64,000 nucleotides of DNA from Pseudalkalibacillus sp. SCS-8 (GCF_040126055.1 NZ_CP143541.1:496001-560000); one strand, 5' to 3'; positions 7,898 through 15,986 are shown, numbered from the stretch's first letter. Notes: generated by a model from the letters alone, not told the origin. Numbers and translations are program-made.

Positions 7898-8853
7898 CGC
7901 AATATTACTTGGGGATCATGGTAGCCATCAGCTCCTTCTTGCTTTTTTATGCGATTCTACAGCTCACCCTGTTGTCCGATAAACGGTTGAACAAGCGCAT
8001 GAATTACTATCTTTTCAAAAATAGCGACAAGCTGGACAAAAGGAAATTCAATCTCGTCCTTCATATCCAACTCTATAAACAGCGAGTAAGAGCAAGGCTT
8101 TCCAAAAAGAAAAGCCGAAAGCTTGAACAATTGCTTCGCAGGTCCGGAGTGCCATTGACAACAGAGGAATTCATTCTCTTCCGATGGATTCTTACGGCCC
8201 TCGCAGCATCGTTTCTCTATCTTATCTTCGGAAAGATCCTCATGGTTTACATCGGAGCTTGTTTCGGTTACTTTTTCCCGATCATGTGGTTGAAGAAAAA
8301 GGAGAAGAAACGGATTCAAAAGTTCAATGATGGTTTAGCGGATATGATTTCAACTGTCGTCGGATCCCTGCGAGCCGGTTTCAGCTTCCCTCAAGCACTC
8401 AAGACTGTCGTTGAGGAGTCGGATGATCCGATTCGGACGGAGATTGGTCATGTTTTGAGAGAAATGCAATACGGAAGTTCATTAGAGGACGCGCTGAATG
8501 AGTTGTATGAACGAATGCCGAGTGAAGACCTGGAATTGATGATTCAAGCGATTCTCATACAGAGACAGGTTGGAGGGAACTTAGCAACTGTGCTGGACAA
8601 AATTGTTCTGACGATCCGTGATCGAACGAAAATTCAACGCCAAATCACTACGCTGACAGCCCAAGGGAGATTGTCTGGTATCGTCATCGGCCTGCTGCCG
8701 ATCATCCTCGCATTCGTACTCTATGTAATTGAACCTGAGTATATCGGGACATTATTCACGAGCGCAATCGGTATGGCTTTACTTGGTGCGGGCCTCGTAT
8801 CTGGTTTCATTGGTTTCGTCCTGATCCGAAAAGTCACGACGATCGAGGTGTAA
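7894..8853 (+). CDS. tadB: TadB inner-membrane platform protein (type II secretion F domain)
   Basis: A 319-residue protein starting at ATG 7894, overlapping cpaF by 4 nt; GAGGAGG lies 7 nt upstream. Hydrophobic helices near the N-terminus, around residues 85-130, and two at the C-terminus flank a cytosolic T2SF domain with DMISTVVGSLRAGFSFPQAL and QRQVGGNLATVLDKI. TadB and TadC form the platform on which CpaF acts. The layout and length are as expected for TadB. Confidence 0.92.
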   Translation: MTQYYLGIMVAISSFLLFYAILQLTLLSDKRLNKRMNYYLFKNSDKLDKRKFNLVLHIQLYKQRVRARLSKKKSRKLEQLLRRSGVPLTTEEFILFRWILTALAASFLYLIFGKILMVYIGACFGYFFPIMWLKKKEKKRIQKFNDGLADMISTVVGSLRAGFSFPQALKTVVEESDDPIRTEIGHVLREMQYGSSLEDALNELYERMPSEDLELMIQAILIQRQVGGNLATVLDKIVLTIRDRTKIQRQITTLTAQGRLSGIVIGLLPIILAFVLYVIEPEYIGTLFTSAIGMALLGAGLVSGFIGFVLIRKVTTIEV

Positions 8854-8857
8854 GAAA

Positions 8858-9778
8858 ATGATGTATATCAGTTTTTTTGCAAGTATTACGCTATTCATTT
8901 ATTTCATATACGTCTTTAGAGGTGAACGGAAGCAACGTCTTAAAAGAAGAATCGATTCCTTTGTCCATCAGAGTAGTGAGGGGATGGACACCTTCAGAAA
9001 GGATGAAACGTCCAAATCCCTTATGAAACGGATGCTTTTACCGCTATGGAAGGAATTTCGCAAAGGGTTCAATAAGAAGATGGAAGGCGGGAAACAAGCG
9101 AAACTTGCGGTGAAGCTGTTGCAGGCTGGAAGTCCATTCGGTATGACGACATTCGAATACCGGATGATCCAGTTAGCCTTATTTGTCGTCGTGCCTCTCC
9201 TGGTTGGTGGGTGGGGTGCGCTGATGGAATTCCAACTCGGCGGCATTCTCTTTTCAAGCTTTGTTGGTTTCATCGTAACGCTCATCCTGCCGCCGTTTTA
9301 TATCAAAAGCAAAATAAAAGCACGCTCCAAGTCTGCTTTAAGAGAGTTGCCGGATGTACTCGATCTATTGACCGTCAGCCTGGAGGCGGGTCTCGGTTTT
9401 GATGGGGCATTGAGTAAAGTCGTTTCCAAAAAAGAAGGGGTCCTATCGAGGGAGTTTCACCGTTGTCTAGAGGAGATCCGTTTGGGGAAGACACGTAGGG
9501 AAGCCCTTCGCGGTGTGCGGGAACGTCTTGTTGTTGATGAAATCAATATCGTCATCAGCAGCATTCTTCAGGCGGAAAAACTCGGAATCGGACTCGTCAA
9601 TGTCCTTCGTGTCCAATCAGAGGAGGTGCGCGATCAACGGAAGCAGCGTGCAGAACAAGAGGCGATGAAAGCCCCGGTCAAGATGCTGTTCCCACTCGTC
9701 CTGTTCATTTTTCCAAGCCTATTCATCGTCCTATTAGGACCTGCAATCATACAATTTGTTGAAAGCTTCAGCAAATGA
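8858..9778 (+). CDS. tadC: TadC inner-membrane platform protein (type II secretion F domain)
   Basis: A 306-residue T2SF protein, four nucleotides after tadB. Start ATG 8858 (or ATG 8861) follows GAGGTG. The T2SF domain shows ELPDVLDLLTVSLEAGLGFD (about residues 162-181) and QAEKLGIGLVNVLRVQSEEV, followed by two C-terminal helices around FPLVLFIFPSLFIVLLGPA. It is the last gene of the pilus operon. No secretin or lipoprotein gene accompanies the set, as expected for a single-membrane cell. Confidence 0.92.
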   Translation: MMYISFFASITLFIYFIYVFRGERKQRLKRRIDSFVHQSSEGMDTFRKDETSKSLMKRMLLPLWKEFRKGFNKKMEGGKQAKLAVKLLQAGSPFGMTTFEYRMIQLALFVVVPLLVGGWGALMEFQLGGILFSSFVGFIVTLILPPFYIKSKIKARSKSALRELPDVLDLLTVSLEAGLGFDGALSKVVSKKEGVLSREFHRCLEEIRLGKTRREALRGVRERLVVDEINIVISSILQAEKLGIGLVNVLRVQSEEVRDQRKQRAEQEAMKAPVKMLFPLVLFIFPSLFIVLLGPAIIQFVESFSK

Positions 9779-9780
9779 TA

Positions 9781-9809
9781 TTTACAATCCAAACACGTTA
9801 GCATATAAT
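9781..9809 (+). promoter_or_regulatory. Sigma-A promoter of the rsgA leader
   Basis: TTTACA (9781-9786), 17-nt spacer, TATAAT (9804-9809). It starts three nucleotides after the tadC stop and should give a transcript beginning near 9816, just ahead of the leader peptide. Confidence 0.85.
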
Positions 9810-9847
9810 GGTAACAAATCAAAGCATCTTAAAGGAGGTCATGCATT

Positions 9848-9922
9848 ATGTACGCATTCAACTACACATTCGATACGTTAATTGTATATCATGCACAGCC
9901 CTTTAAGATGAGCGGGAATTAA
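9848..9922 (+). CDS. Leader peptide of the rsgA attenuator (24 aa)
   Basis: A short ORF with a perfect AAAGGAGG (9831-9838), 9 nt before ATG 9848. It encodes MYAFNYTFDTLIVYH followed by AQPFKMSGN. The other nearby ATG (9841) sits only 2 nt from the GGAGG and is unlikely to be used. The codons for HAQPF overlap the left arm of the antiterminator (9892-9901). It is too short to be an enzyme; its place between a promoter and a terminator is that of a regulatory leader whose translation decides the RNA fold. The peptide has no run of a single amino acid, so a ribosome-stalling signal such as an antibiotic is more likely than amino-acid starvation (inference). Confidence 0.7.
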   Translation: MYAFNYTFDTLIVYHAQPFKMSGN

Positions 9923-9980
9923 GAAAGACGGCATCATCTGATTTTGAATTCAATCGTTCGTGAATTCCATGGGCTGTGCA
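9892..9980 (+). promoter_or_regulatory. Antiterminator hairpin of the rsgA leader
   Basis: TGCACAGCCC (9892-9901, inside the leader ORF) is perfectly complementary to GGGCTGTGCA (9971-9980). A small GAATTCA/TGAATTC hairpin (9945-9967) can stack inside. The right arm is also the left arm of the terminator at 9967-10000, so the two folds exclude each other. Confidence 0.75.
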
Positions 9981-10000
9981 ACACATGCCTATGGTTTTTT
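9967..10000 (+). terminator. Attenuator terminator of the rsgA leader
   Basis: CCATGGGC (9967-9974) pairs with GCCTATGG (9987-9994) with one G-U pair, extended by TGTG/CACA and a CAA loop, then TTTTTT. It overlaps the antiterminator partner at 9971-9980. Confidence 0.85.
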
Positions 10001-10053
10001 ATTTTAGATATTTGTTAATTTTTTCAATGTCTAATAAGAGTCTATTGTACTGA

Positions 10054-10087
10054 AAAGACCGTTGGTTGATACCGGTGGTCTTTTTTA
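10054..10087 (+). terminator. Second terminator immediately before rsgA
   Basis: AAAGACC (10054-10060) pairs with GGTCTTT (10077-10083); the stem continues with G-U pairs and GGT/ACC to a TGAT loop, followed by TTTTTTATT. It ends about 30 nt before the rsgA start. I see no second antiterminator sequence for it. Confidence 0.75.
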
Positions 10088-10117
10088 TTATTGAATTCAA
10101 AATTGGAGGAAACAAGA

Positions 10118-11164
10118 TTGAATATACAACAATTAGGTTTTGATCGTAACAGGAAAGAAGAAGCAAGAGAGTGGTTAGCGTCAGGGTTTGTACCTGCTCG
10201 TGTGGCCCAGGAGCATAAAGGGATGTACACGTTGTTGACCGAACATGGAGACATGTACGGCACAATCTCTGGCAAGATGAATTTCGAGTCTTATAAGCGG
10301 GAGGATTACCCTGCTGTCGGGGATTGGGTAATGTGTCAGGCTCGTCCGACGGAAGCAAGGGCGACGATCCATCATATTTTACAGCGGACGAGTAAATTTT
10401 CTCGAAAAATGGCCGGTGTAACCACAGAGGAGCAGATCATTGCAACGAACATTGATACGGTCTTTCTAGTGAATGCCTTGAATAACGATTTCAACACGCG
10501 ACGGATTGAACGCTATCTCCTGATGGCATGGGAAAGCGGCGCCAACCCTGTCATTGTTTTGAGTAAAGCAGACTTGTGTGAAAAGGTTGAGGAACGGGTA
10601 AAGGAAGTAGAAAACGTTGCTTTAGGAGTTCCGATCATCGTTATCAGCTCAGAAACCGGTGCCGGACTCGAGCAGCTTTCTCCATATCTTAGGGAAGGTA
10701 CGACTGTTGCATTGCTCGGTTCATCTGGAGCTGGCAAATCAACGCTGGTCAACCGTCTCTATGGGAAGGAGATCCAGAAGGTTAAAGAAATTCGTGAAGG
10801 GGATGACAAAGGAAAGCATACGACGACGCATAGAGAACTCTTTCTGCTTCCACATGGTGGGGCTTTAATCGACACGCCAGGTATGAGAGAACTGCAATTG
10901 TGGAATACGAATGATGGGTTATCTGAAAGCTTTCAGGATATTGAAGCATTAACAGATCGCTGTAAATTCCGTGATTGCCAGCACGAAGATGAGCCTGGCT
11001 GCGCTGTCAAAGCGGCTATGGATTCAGGTGAGCTGGCGGAGGAACGTTTCGAGTCGTACAGGAAATTACAAAGAGAGCTCGCTTATCTCGAACGAAAAAG
11101 TGATCAGAAAGCGAAACTGGAAGAAAAGAAAAAGTGGAAAACGATTTCGAAAAGTAGGAGGTAA
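10118..11164 (+). CDS. rsgA: Ribosome small-subunit-dependent GTPase A, long form
   Basis: A 348-residue circularly permuted GTPase. N-terminal OB-fold region (about residues 25-95), then VLSKADLC (G4), ISSETGAG (G5), [12 protein letters not shown] (G1/P-loop), and IDTPGMREL (G3), and a C-terminal zinc knuckle [14 protein letters not shown]. RsgA helps late 30S maturation and is a (p)ppGpp target in related bacteria. It is longer than housekeeping RsgA (about 290 aa) and lies away from the usual prkC/rpe neighbourhood, so it is probably a paralogue. Start is TTG 10118 with TTGGAGG 8 nt upstream. It is preceded by a leader-peptide attenuator and a second terminator, suggesting induced expression. 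Confidence 0.92.
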   Translation: MNIQQLGFDRNRKEEAREWLASGFVPARVAQEHKGMYTLLTEHGDMYGTISGKMNFESYKREDYPAVGDWVMCQARPTEARATIHHILQRTSKFSRKMAGVTTEEQIIATNIDTVFLVNALNNDFNTRRIERYLLMAWESGANPVIVLSKADLCEKVEERVKEVENVALGVPIIVISSETGAGLEQLSPYLREGTTVALLGSSGAGKSTLVNRLYGKEIQKVKEIREGDDKGKHTTTHRELFLLPHGGALIDTPGMRELQLWNTNDGLSESFQDIEALTDRCKFRDCQHEDEPGCAVKAAMDSGELAEERFESYRKLQRELAYLERKSDQKAKLEEKKKWKTISKSRR

Positions 11165-11166
11165 GA

Positions 11167-11568
11167 ATGCTTTATAAACAATCCATCCAAACAAATGACC
11201 ATGATGAGATGATTGATGTGACGTCAACAGTGAAAGAGCTGATCAAGAAGAGTGGCGTAGCAAACGGCGTTGCTTACGTTTATTGCGCACATACGACAGC
11301 AGGCATTACGATCAATGAAAATGCGGATCCAGATGTTAAGCATGACATGCTGATGAGGCTTGATGAAGTCTATCCTTGGAACCATGTAAAATACAAGCAT
11401 GCTGAAGGAAATTCTGCTTCCCACTTGAAAGCGAGTACGGTCGGAAGTTCTCAAGTGCTGATCATTGAGCACGGTGAAGTGATTCTCGGCACATGGCAGG
11501 GCGTGTATTTCTGTGAGTTCGATGGACCACGCACACGTAACTACTATGTAAAAGTGATTGAAGGGTAA
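11167..11568 (+). CDS. YjbQ/UPF0047 family protein
   Basis: A 133-residue protein. It shows the YjbQ family marks: [21 protein letters not shown] (motif around residues 36-56), [17 protein letters not shown], and [20 protein letters not shown] near the C-terminus. Family proteins form trimers with a conserved His/Cys pocket and some have weak thiamine-phosphate synthase activity; the real role is unsettled. ATG 11167 lies two nt after the rsgA stop, with TAGGAGG upstream, so it is co-transcribed with rsgA and falls under the same attenuator. Two tandem hairpins follow. Confidence 0.88.
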   Translation: MLYKQSIQTNDHDEMIDVTSTVKELIKKSGVANGVAYVYCAHTTAGITINENADPDVKHDMLMRLDEVYPWNHVKYKHAEGNSASHLKASTVGSSQVLIIEHGEVILGTWQGVYFCEFDGPRTRNYYVKVIEG

Positions 11569-11580
11569 GATGAAGAAAGG

Positions 11581-11638
11581 AAAGGGTGCAGCGGCACCCT
11601 TTTGAGCTGTCGAGAAACGTCTCGACAGCTTTTATTTT
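11581..11638 (+). terminator. Tandem terminators after the rsgA-yjbQ pair
   Basis: First hairpin AAAGGGTGC (11581-11589) with GCACCCTTT (11594-11602) and a T run. Second hairpin AGCTGTCGAGA (11605-11615) with TCTCGACAGCT (11620-11630), loop AACG, then TTTATTTT. Confidence 0.85.
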
Positions 11639-11883
11639 AGGCTCTGTTTAAGAATGTAGTTGATTTTGAACAGCTTCAGGCGGACGCTTTCCGCGGGCAA
11701 CGCTTCAGCCTCACTTCCACAGGATGTGGTGACTTCGACGTTCACCATAGGACGTGGTGGTTTTTAGTCGAAGAACCTTAATTCCTTGGTCTGCGGGGTC
11801 TTCAGCTGTTGCTTTTCCCGCTGGAGTCGCCGCCTTACGCTTCTTATTTTCTTCCGTATCAACAATAAAAGCTAACAGAGCCT
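11639..11883. repeat. MITE-like dispersed repeat, copy 1
   Basis: About 245 bp bounded by AGGCTCTGTT (11639-11648) and AACAGAGCCT (11874-11883), an inverted terminal pair. The interior has GGCGGACGCTTTCCGCGGGC near the left end and CCCGCTGGAGTCGCCGCC near the right. A second copy, same orientation and highly similar, lies at 33850-34068. Neither copy contains an ORF with a start signal. The structure suggests a non-autonomous mobile element. Confidence 0.75.
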
Positions 11884-11921
11884 TATTTAAGGAGATCTGA
11901 GGAAAGCATGTGGATGATTCA

Positions 11922-12040
11922 TTTTTGTAGATAATTTGAAGTTTTTGTAGCTAATCTCATTTTTTCGTAGATCAATCTTCGTTTTTGTATGAATTCTTTA
12001 ATTTTTGTAGATAAATCTCATTTTTTCGTAGATATGCACG
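11922..12040. repeat. Degenerate ~20-nt repeat array
   Basis: Six imperfect units of about 20 nt with the core TTTTTGTAGATAAATCT (starts near 11922, 11942, 11961, 11982, 12002, 12022). Spacing is nearly regular. It lies between the MITE-like element and the symporter terminator and encodes nothing recognisable. Confidence 0.6.
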
Positions 12041-12073
12041 TTTCTAACGACCTTACTTTCATTTACAAAAGGG

Positions 12074-12100
12074 AAAACCTCCAAATACATGGAGGTTTTT
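12074..12100 (-). terminator. Terminator of the symporter gene
   Basis: AAAACCTCC (12074-12082) with GGAGGTTTT (12091-12099). T-rich flanks on both strands, so it may act in both directions; the minus-strand use ends the symporter gene. Confidence 0.75.
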
Positions 12101-12115
12101 CGATTTCATATGAAA

Positions 12116-13474
12116 TTAAGCCGAAAACGAGTTGTCTTTTTGCTGTTCAGCCTTTTTTGCTTCAAGGAAACGCTTCGTTTCTGCCACGACCACTCCGGAA
12201 AGACCAAGGAGTCCGATCAAGTTCGGCACAGCCATCAATCCATTGAAGATATCAGCGAGGGTCCACACAACGTTTAGGGAAACCGTTGTTCCGACAAACA
12301 CTGCCAGGACGAACATGATGCGATAAAGCTTCACCGATTTGTCACCGAACAGGTAGGAGAAGCATTTTTCCCCATAATAGGACCAGCCAAGTACGGTGGA
12401 GTATGCGAACAGGATAATTCCGATTGTGACGATCAATGCACCCGGATCCCCAAGGAAGCTCCGGAATGTTTCCGTCGTCAAGGCAGCACCGTTCAGGTCC
12501 CCCTTATACATGTCTCCCATGACCAAGGTGATTCCAGTGATCGAACAGACAATAATTGTATCAATGAAAACCTGTGTCATCGAAACAAGGGCTTGTCGCG
12601 CAGGATAATCTGTCTTCGCCGCAGCTGCAGCAATCGGTGCTGAACCGAGACCGGCCTCGTTCGAGAATACACCACGCGCAACACCCCAACGGATGACTGC
12701 ACCTAAAGCACCCCCTGCAACAGCTTCACCAGTGAAGGCATCACTGAAAATCAATCCGACTGCATCAGGGACCAGATTGAAATTCATAACGAGAATGACC
12801 AATCCACCGACAACATAGAAGAGGGCCATGAATGGAACGAGGTAGGCTGTGACACGCCCGATACTCTTGATTCCACCTAAGATAACGAGTCCTGTCAATA
12901 TCATCAAGACGAGACCAGTCGCCCATTCAGGAATCGCGAACGTCGTTTCAACCGCATCAGCAACGGAATTGGACTGGACCATGTTACCGATACCGAAGGC
13001 GGCAAAAGCGCCAAAGAAGGCGAACAAGACGCCGAGCCATTTGGCATTCAATCCTTTGTCCAAGTAATACATCGGTCCGCCGGACATTTCTCCGTCTTTG
13101 TTCTTCACACGATATTTCACGGCTAGGATCGCTTCCGCATATTTCGTCGCCATACCGAAAAGGGCACTGAGCCACATCCAAAGAACGGCTCCAGGTCCAC
13201 CTATGAAAACAGCTGTCGCGACCCCTGCAATATTACCTGTTCCAATCGTCGCAGCCAATGCTGTCATCAGAGCCTGGAAGTGGGAGATATCACCTTCTGA
13301 TTTCTTATCCTGTTTCTTCGTGAACGCTAACTTTAAAGAGTAAGGAAGTAATGAAAACTGTAAAAAGCCAATACGGATGGTCAGGAAAATACCCGTTCCA
13401 ACGAGCAAAATGAGCAACCAGGGTCCCCACACCCAACCACTGATCGTTCCTAGAACATCTTCAAAACCCTTCAT
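12116..13474 (-). CDS. Alanine/glycine:cation symporter (AGCS family, AlsT-like)
   Basis: A 452-residue membrane protein with about 11 hydrophobic helices. Family marks include GPWLLILLVGTGIFLTIR near the N-terminus, TALAATIGTGNIAGVATA (about residues 82-99), MWLSALFGMATKYAEA, and VARGVFSNEAGLGSAPIA (about residues 268-285). The family imports Ala, Gly or Gln with Na+ or H+. The start chosen (13474) has TTGGAGGA at 7 nt; the ATG six codons upstream is too close to the GGAGG. Transcribed alone, away from rsgA-yjbQ. Substrate cannot be told from sequence. Confidence 0.93.
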   Translation of the reverse strand: MKGFEDVLGTISGWVWGPWLLILLVGTGIFLTIRIGFLQFSLLPYSLKLAFTKKQDKKSEGDISHFQALMTALAATIGTGNIAGVATAVFIGGPGAVLWMWLSALFGMATKYAEAILAVKYRVKNKDGEMSGGPMYYLDKGLNAKWLGVLFAFFGAFAAFGIGNMVQSNSVADAVETTFAIPEWATGLVLMILTGLVILGGIKSIGRVTAYLVPFMALFYVVGGLVILVMNFNLVPDAVGLIFSDAFTGEAVAGGALGAVIRWGVARGVFSNEAGLGSAPIAAAAAKTDYPARQALVSMTQVFIDTIIVCSITGITLVMGDMYKGDLNGAALTTETFRSFLGDPGALIVTIGIILFAYSTVLGWSYYGEKCFSYLFGDKSVKLYRIMFVLAVFVGTTVSLNVVWTLADIFNGLMAVPNLIGLLGLSGVVVAETKRFLEAKKAEQQKDNSFSA

Positions 13475-13600
13475 CTCCATTCCTCCAATCAAAGAGTGTT
13501 CACTAAACTAAATATTCGATTTGTCCCCAAACATGCTTCTTTCTTTTCGGGAAAGGATGATAAAAGACTCGACAAAGGTAAGAAATGACCGATTGATGAA

Positions 13601-14488
13601 TCAGATGGATCGGTGATGAAACCATCTTCTGAGGCCTTCACCAGTCAGGTTGAATGCAATGATGGTCAAGGTAATTGCCGCAGCAGCAAATAACGGAATC
13701 CATGGTGCAGTCAACAAATCGCCTCGTGCTTCTCCTAATAGGGTCGCCCAATTCAAGCTCGTATTCTTTATCACCCCCACAGTAAAATCGGTTTGGATCC
13801 ATGCTTGAGAAATGAAAATGCTCAACATCCCAAGCTGACCGATCAACAATGCGACTCTTCCAAGATCGATGAAAAACATGACAATCAATTCCGGAAGTAA
13901 ATTCGGGAGGTAATCCCGGGAATAACTCTGAAGTGGTGTGAAGCCCATCGTTTTTCCAGCTTCAACGTATAGTTCCTTAGAAAGGGAATAGGATTGCTCC
14001 TGGACGATTTCGGCTACTCGTCCGACCTCAATAAGGGCAATCAGAAGGATGGACCACAAGAGTCGGTTTTCGCTGAAAATCAAGAAAGGTAAATTCAATA
14101 AAATGATGGCAGAGAACAAGGTAGGAATGGATGTGAACACTTTGTTCCATATGTTTACGATCCAGGATGTGCCTCCGACTTTCCTAGAAGCAGCAAAGCC
14201 TAACGGGACGGCAAATATGTATCGAATGACGGTGACTGCAAAAATGATGAGCATCGTATCCTTCGTCCCTAGGACAATCAAACTCAGTAAATCTTTACCG
14301 CGATGATCTGATCCTAATAGGTTTTTCTCTGAAGGGGGATAAGGTGGTGCTTCAATTGTTCCAGTTTCCATGCGGATCAGTTCTTCTTGCAGGTTTGAAT
14401 CGACGAAAGGCAAATAAGGGCCGATCGTCATGGCCACAATAATTAACATGAGTATTGAAAATCCAATGAATAATGACTGTTGTTTCAA
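13601..14488 (-). CDS. ABC transporter permease (DppC/OppC-like)
   Basis: A 295-residue permease starting at TTG 14488 (TAGGAGG 7 nt upstream), 4 nt after the stop of the partner permease. It shows the DppC-type N-terminal segment with a first helix followed by SEKNLLGSDHRGKDLLS, and a later coupling-loop region around YVEAGKTMGFTPLQSY. Five to six helices are visible. No substrate-binding protein or ATPase gene is nearby, so the pair must borrow an ATPase or act with a distant gene. The conserved EAA loop is divergent (AGKTMG). Substrate unknown. Confidence 0.8.
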   Translation of the reverse strand: MKQQSLFIGFSILMLIIVAMTIGPYLPFVDSNLQEELIRMETGTIEAPPYPPSEKNLLGSDHRGKDLLSLIVLGTKDTMLIIFAVTVIRYIFAVPLGFAASRKVGGTSWIVNIWNKVFTSIPTLFSAIILLNLPFLIFSENRLLWSILLIALIEVGRVAEIVQEQSYSLSKELYVEAGKTMGFTPLQSYSRDYLPNLLPELIVMFFIDLGRVALLIGQLGMLSIFISQAWIQTDFTVGVIKNTSLNWATLLGEARGDLLTAPWIPLFAAAAITLTIIAFNLTGEGLRRWFHHRSI

Positions 14489-14492
14489 TATG

Positions 14493-15422
14493 CTACCTCC
14501 TACGCGGGTCCACATAAACTTTCACGATTTGGCTGAACCATAAGGACAAGGTGACAAGGATCATGAAACAGGTTGCAATCGCGATGATCAGTTCAGCTTC
14601 AAACTTCGCTTCGTAACTTGCTGAGATACTGTTTGTATAATTGAATGCTTTAAAGAGCCGGTATGCTGCTCCCTTATAATCTAGAAGGTATTCCACAATC
14701 AACAAGTTAGATAGGATATACAGCATAACTGTTGAGACATGGCCTAAAATCGTTGGCCAGCAATTCTTGAGAACATGCTTATAAAAAACCATTTTCTTCG
14801 TCAATCCCTTTGCTCTCGCAAAATGTGTGTACGGTTGGGATTCCTGGTTTGAAATGGTGAGGGATGTGATTCGGGCGATATACATCATCGGGTAGATCGA
14901 AACGAGAATTGAAGGAAGTAAAAAACTATACCAATGATCATACCCGAACACGTTGATAACCGGTAAATGGAAAATAATGATCCACTGTAGACATAGGATG
15001 ATGAAGAAATCCGGTATGGAAAGCATAAAAGATGTAAGGCCTTGTCCTAAGATGGAACGTTTGCGGAATTTTGCTTGAAAGTCGAATATGCCTTTCAAAA
15101 TTCCGAAAATTAAACTAAGGAATAATGAAGTAACGATGATGGTTAAGCTTCGAGGGAAATATTCATGGATGATCTGTGACACAGGCACGCCCGTTAAGGA
15201 TTCTCCAAGACTTTTTTCGACAAAAAGGGTTTGAAGGTAGGTTGAAATATTGACATAATATTGAGTCCAATCGAAACCATATTCAAATTCGATATTGGCT
15301 CCAATCGTTTTACCTACGTCGACGGCCTCCATATTTCGAGGAAACAAGACGATAAGTACGATAACGATCAGAACGATCAGATTAATGAAAAAAGCCTTTA
15401 ATAGTGCATGAAAGAACAGCAT
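14493..15422 (-). CDS. ABC transporter permease (DppB/OppB-like), divergent
   Basis: A 309-residue membrane protein. Like DppB it has an N-terminal helix, a long extracytoplasmic segment (about residues 35-90) and a C-terminal permease domain with five helices; the coupling loop is HFARAKGLTKKMVFYKHVL (about residues 200-218), a good match to the EAA loop ARAKGL. ATG 15422 follows AAGGAGAGTGAC. It is the first gene of a two-gene operon. Sequence is clearly diverged from standard dipeptide permeases (no GDLG box). Confidence 0.8.
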   Translation of the reverse strand: MLFFHALLKAFFINLIVLIVIVLIVLFPRNMEAVDVGKTIGANIEFEYGFDWTQYYVNISTYLQTLFVEKSLGESLTGVPVSQIIHEYFPRSLTIIVTSLFLSLIFGILKGIFDFQAKFRKRSILGQGLTSFMLSIPDFFIILCLQWIIIFHLPVINVFGYDHWYSFLLPSILVSIYPMMYIARITSLTISNQESQPYTHFARAKGLTKKMVFYKHVLKNCWPTILGHVSTVMLYILSNLLIVEYLLDYKGAAYRLFKAFNYTNSISASYEAKFEAELIIAIATCFMILVTLSLWFSQIVKVYVDPRRR

Positions 15423-15525
15423 GTCACTCTCCTTGAAGGATTAGAGGATAAGAATACAGAATATTAAGTAAATAGTAGTACGGAAGTAAAAAATTGTCAA
15501 ATATTGAAAGGGATCTTTTTTACAC

Positions 15526-15556
15526 AAAAAGATCCAGCCGATTTGGCTGGATCTCA
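15526..15556 (-). terminator. Terminator of the GlsB-like gene
   Basis: GATCCAGCC with GGCTGGATC (15531-15553 region), loop GATTT; the minus strand continues with TTTTTGTG. Confidence 0.8.
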
Positions 15557-15573
15557 GAAAGCTTAATTGAAAA

Positions 15574-15831
15574 TTAAGTACGTGTTCTGCGCATGTTTTT
15601 CATGATGAAGCTGATAATGAGTACGACGAGGATTGCACCAATCAATGCTGGTACAAGTGCCATGCCTCCGAGGGATGGTCCCCATGATCCTAGGAGTGCG
15701 GTACCGAGCCATGCACCGATGATACCGGCAATGATATTACCTATGATTCCACCTGGTACGTCACGTCCGACAATGAGACCTGCAAGCCAACCAATAATTC
15801 CGCCAATAATGATTGTCCATAAAATACCCAT
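15574..15831 (-). CDS. GlsB/YeaQ/YmgE family stress membrane protein
   Basis: An 85-residue protein made almost wholly of three Gly-rich helices: WTIIIGGIIGWLAGLIVGR, GIIGNIIAGIIGAWLGTALLG (residues about 27-47) and a C-terminal helix ending MKNMRRTRT. This is the transglycosylase-associated (GlsB/YeaQ) family, small stress-induced membrane proteins of unknown function. ATG 15831 follows CGAGGAGGAAATC. Upstream is a near-perfect sigma-B promoter, fitting a general-stress role. Confidence 0.9.
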   Translation of the reverse strand: MGILWTIIIGGIIGWLAGLIVGRDVPGGIIGNIIAGIIGAWLGTALLGSWGPSLGGMALVPALIGAILVVLIISFIMKNMRRTRT

Positions 15832-15880
15832 ATCTGATTTCCTCCTCGTTTTTTTGATTTATTTGAAATGTATTTCTGTG

Positions 15881-15906
15881 ATACCCGAACAAAATCAATC
15901 GTAAAC
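15881..15906 (-). promoter_or_regulatory. Sigma-B promoter of the GlsB-like gene
   Basis: On the minus strand: GTTTAC (-35, 15906-15901), 14-nt spacer, GGGTAT (-10, 15886-15881). Both boxes match the Bacillus sigma-B consensus (GTTTaa / GGGwAw) at the right spacing. Confidence 0.8.
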
Positions 15907-15920
15907 AAATGTCGTAAAAT

Positions 15921-15946
15921 GTTTTGGTTTTTTAATAACAGGGGAA
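15921..15946 (+). promoter_or_regulatory. Probable sigma-B promoter of the YtxH-like gene
   Basis: GTTTTG (15921-15926), 14-nt spacer, GGGGAA (15941-15946). It keeps the GTTT and GGG cores and the spacing, 41 nt before the start codon, and faces away from the GlsB promoter. Confidence 0.55.
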
Positions 15947-15986
15947 ATTAACTACTATTAAACGAACGAATAAAGGAGAGATTCAA

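Noticed and set aside
9841..9906. Alternative leader ORF starting at ATG 9841
   Set aside because: Only 2 nt lie between GGAGG and this ATG; ATG 9848 has the right spacing.
10027..10053. Second mini-ORF (MSNKSLLY) ending just before the second rsgA terminator
   Set aside because: No ribosome-binding site precedes it; position alone is not enough.
11922..12040. CRISPR array
   Set aside because: The units are degenerate and contiguous, with no unique spacers and no cas genes in the window.
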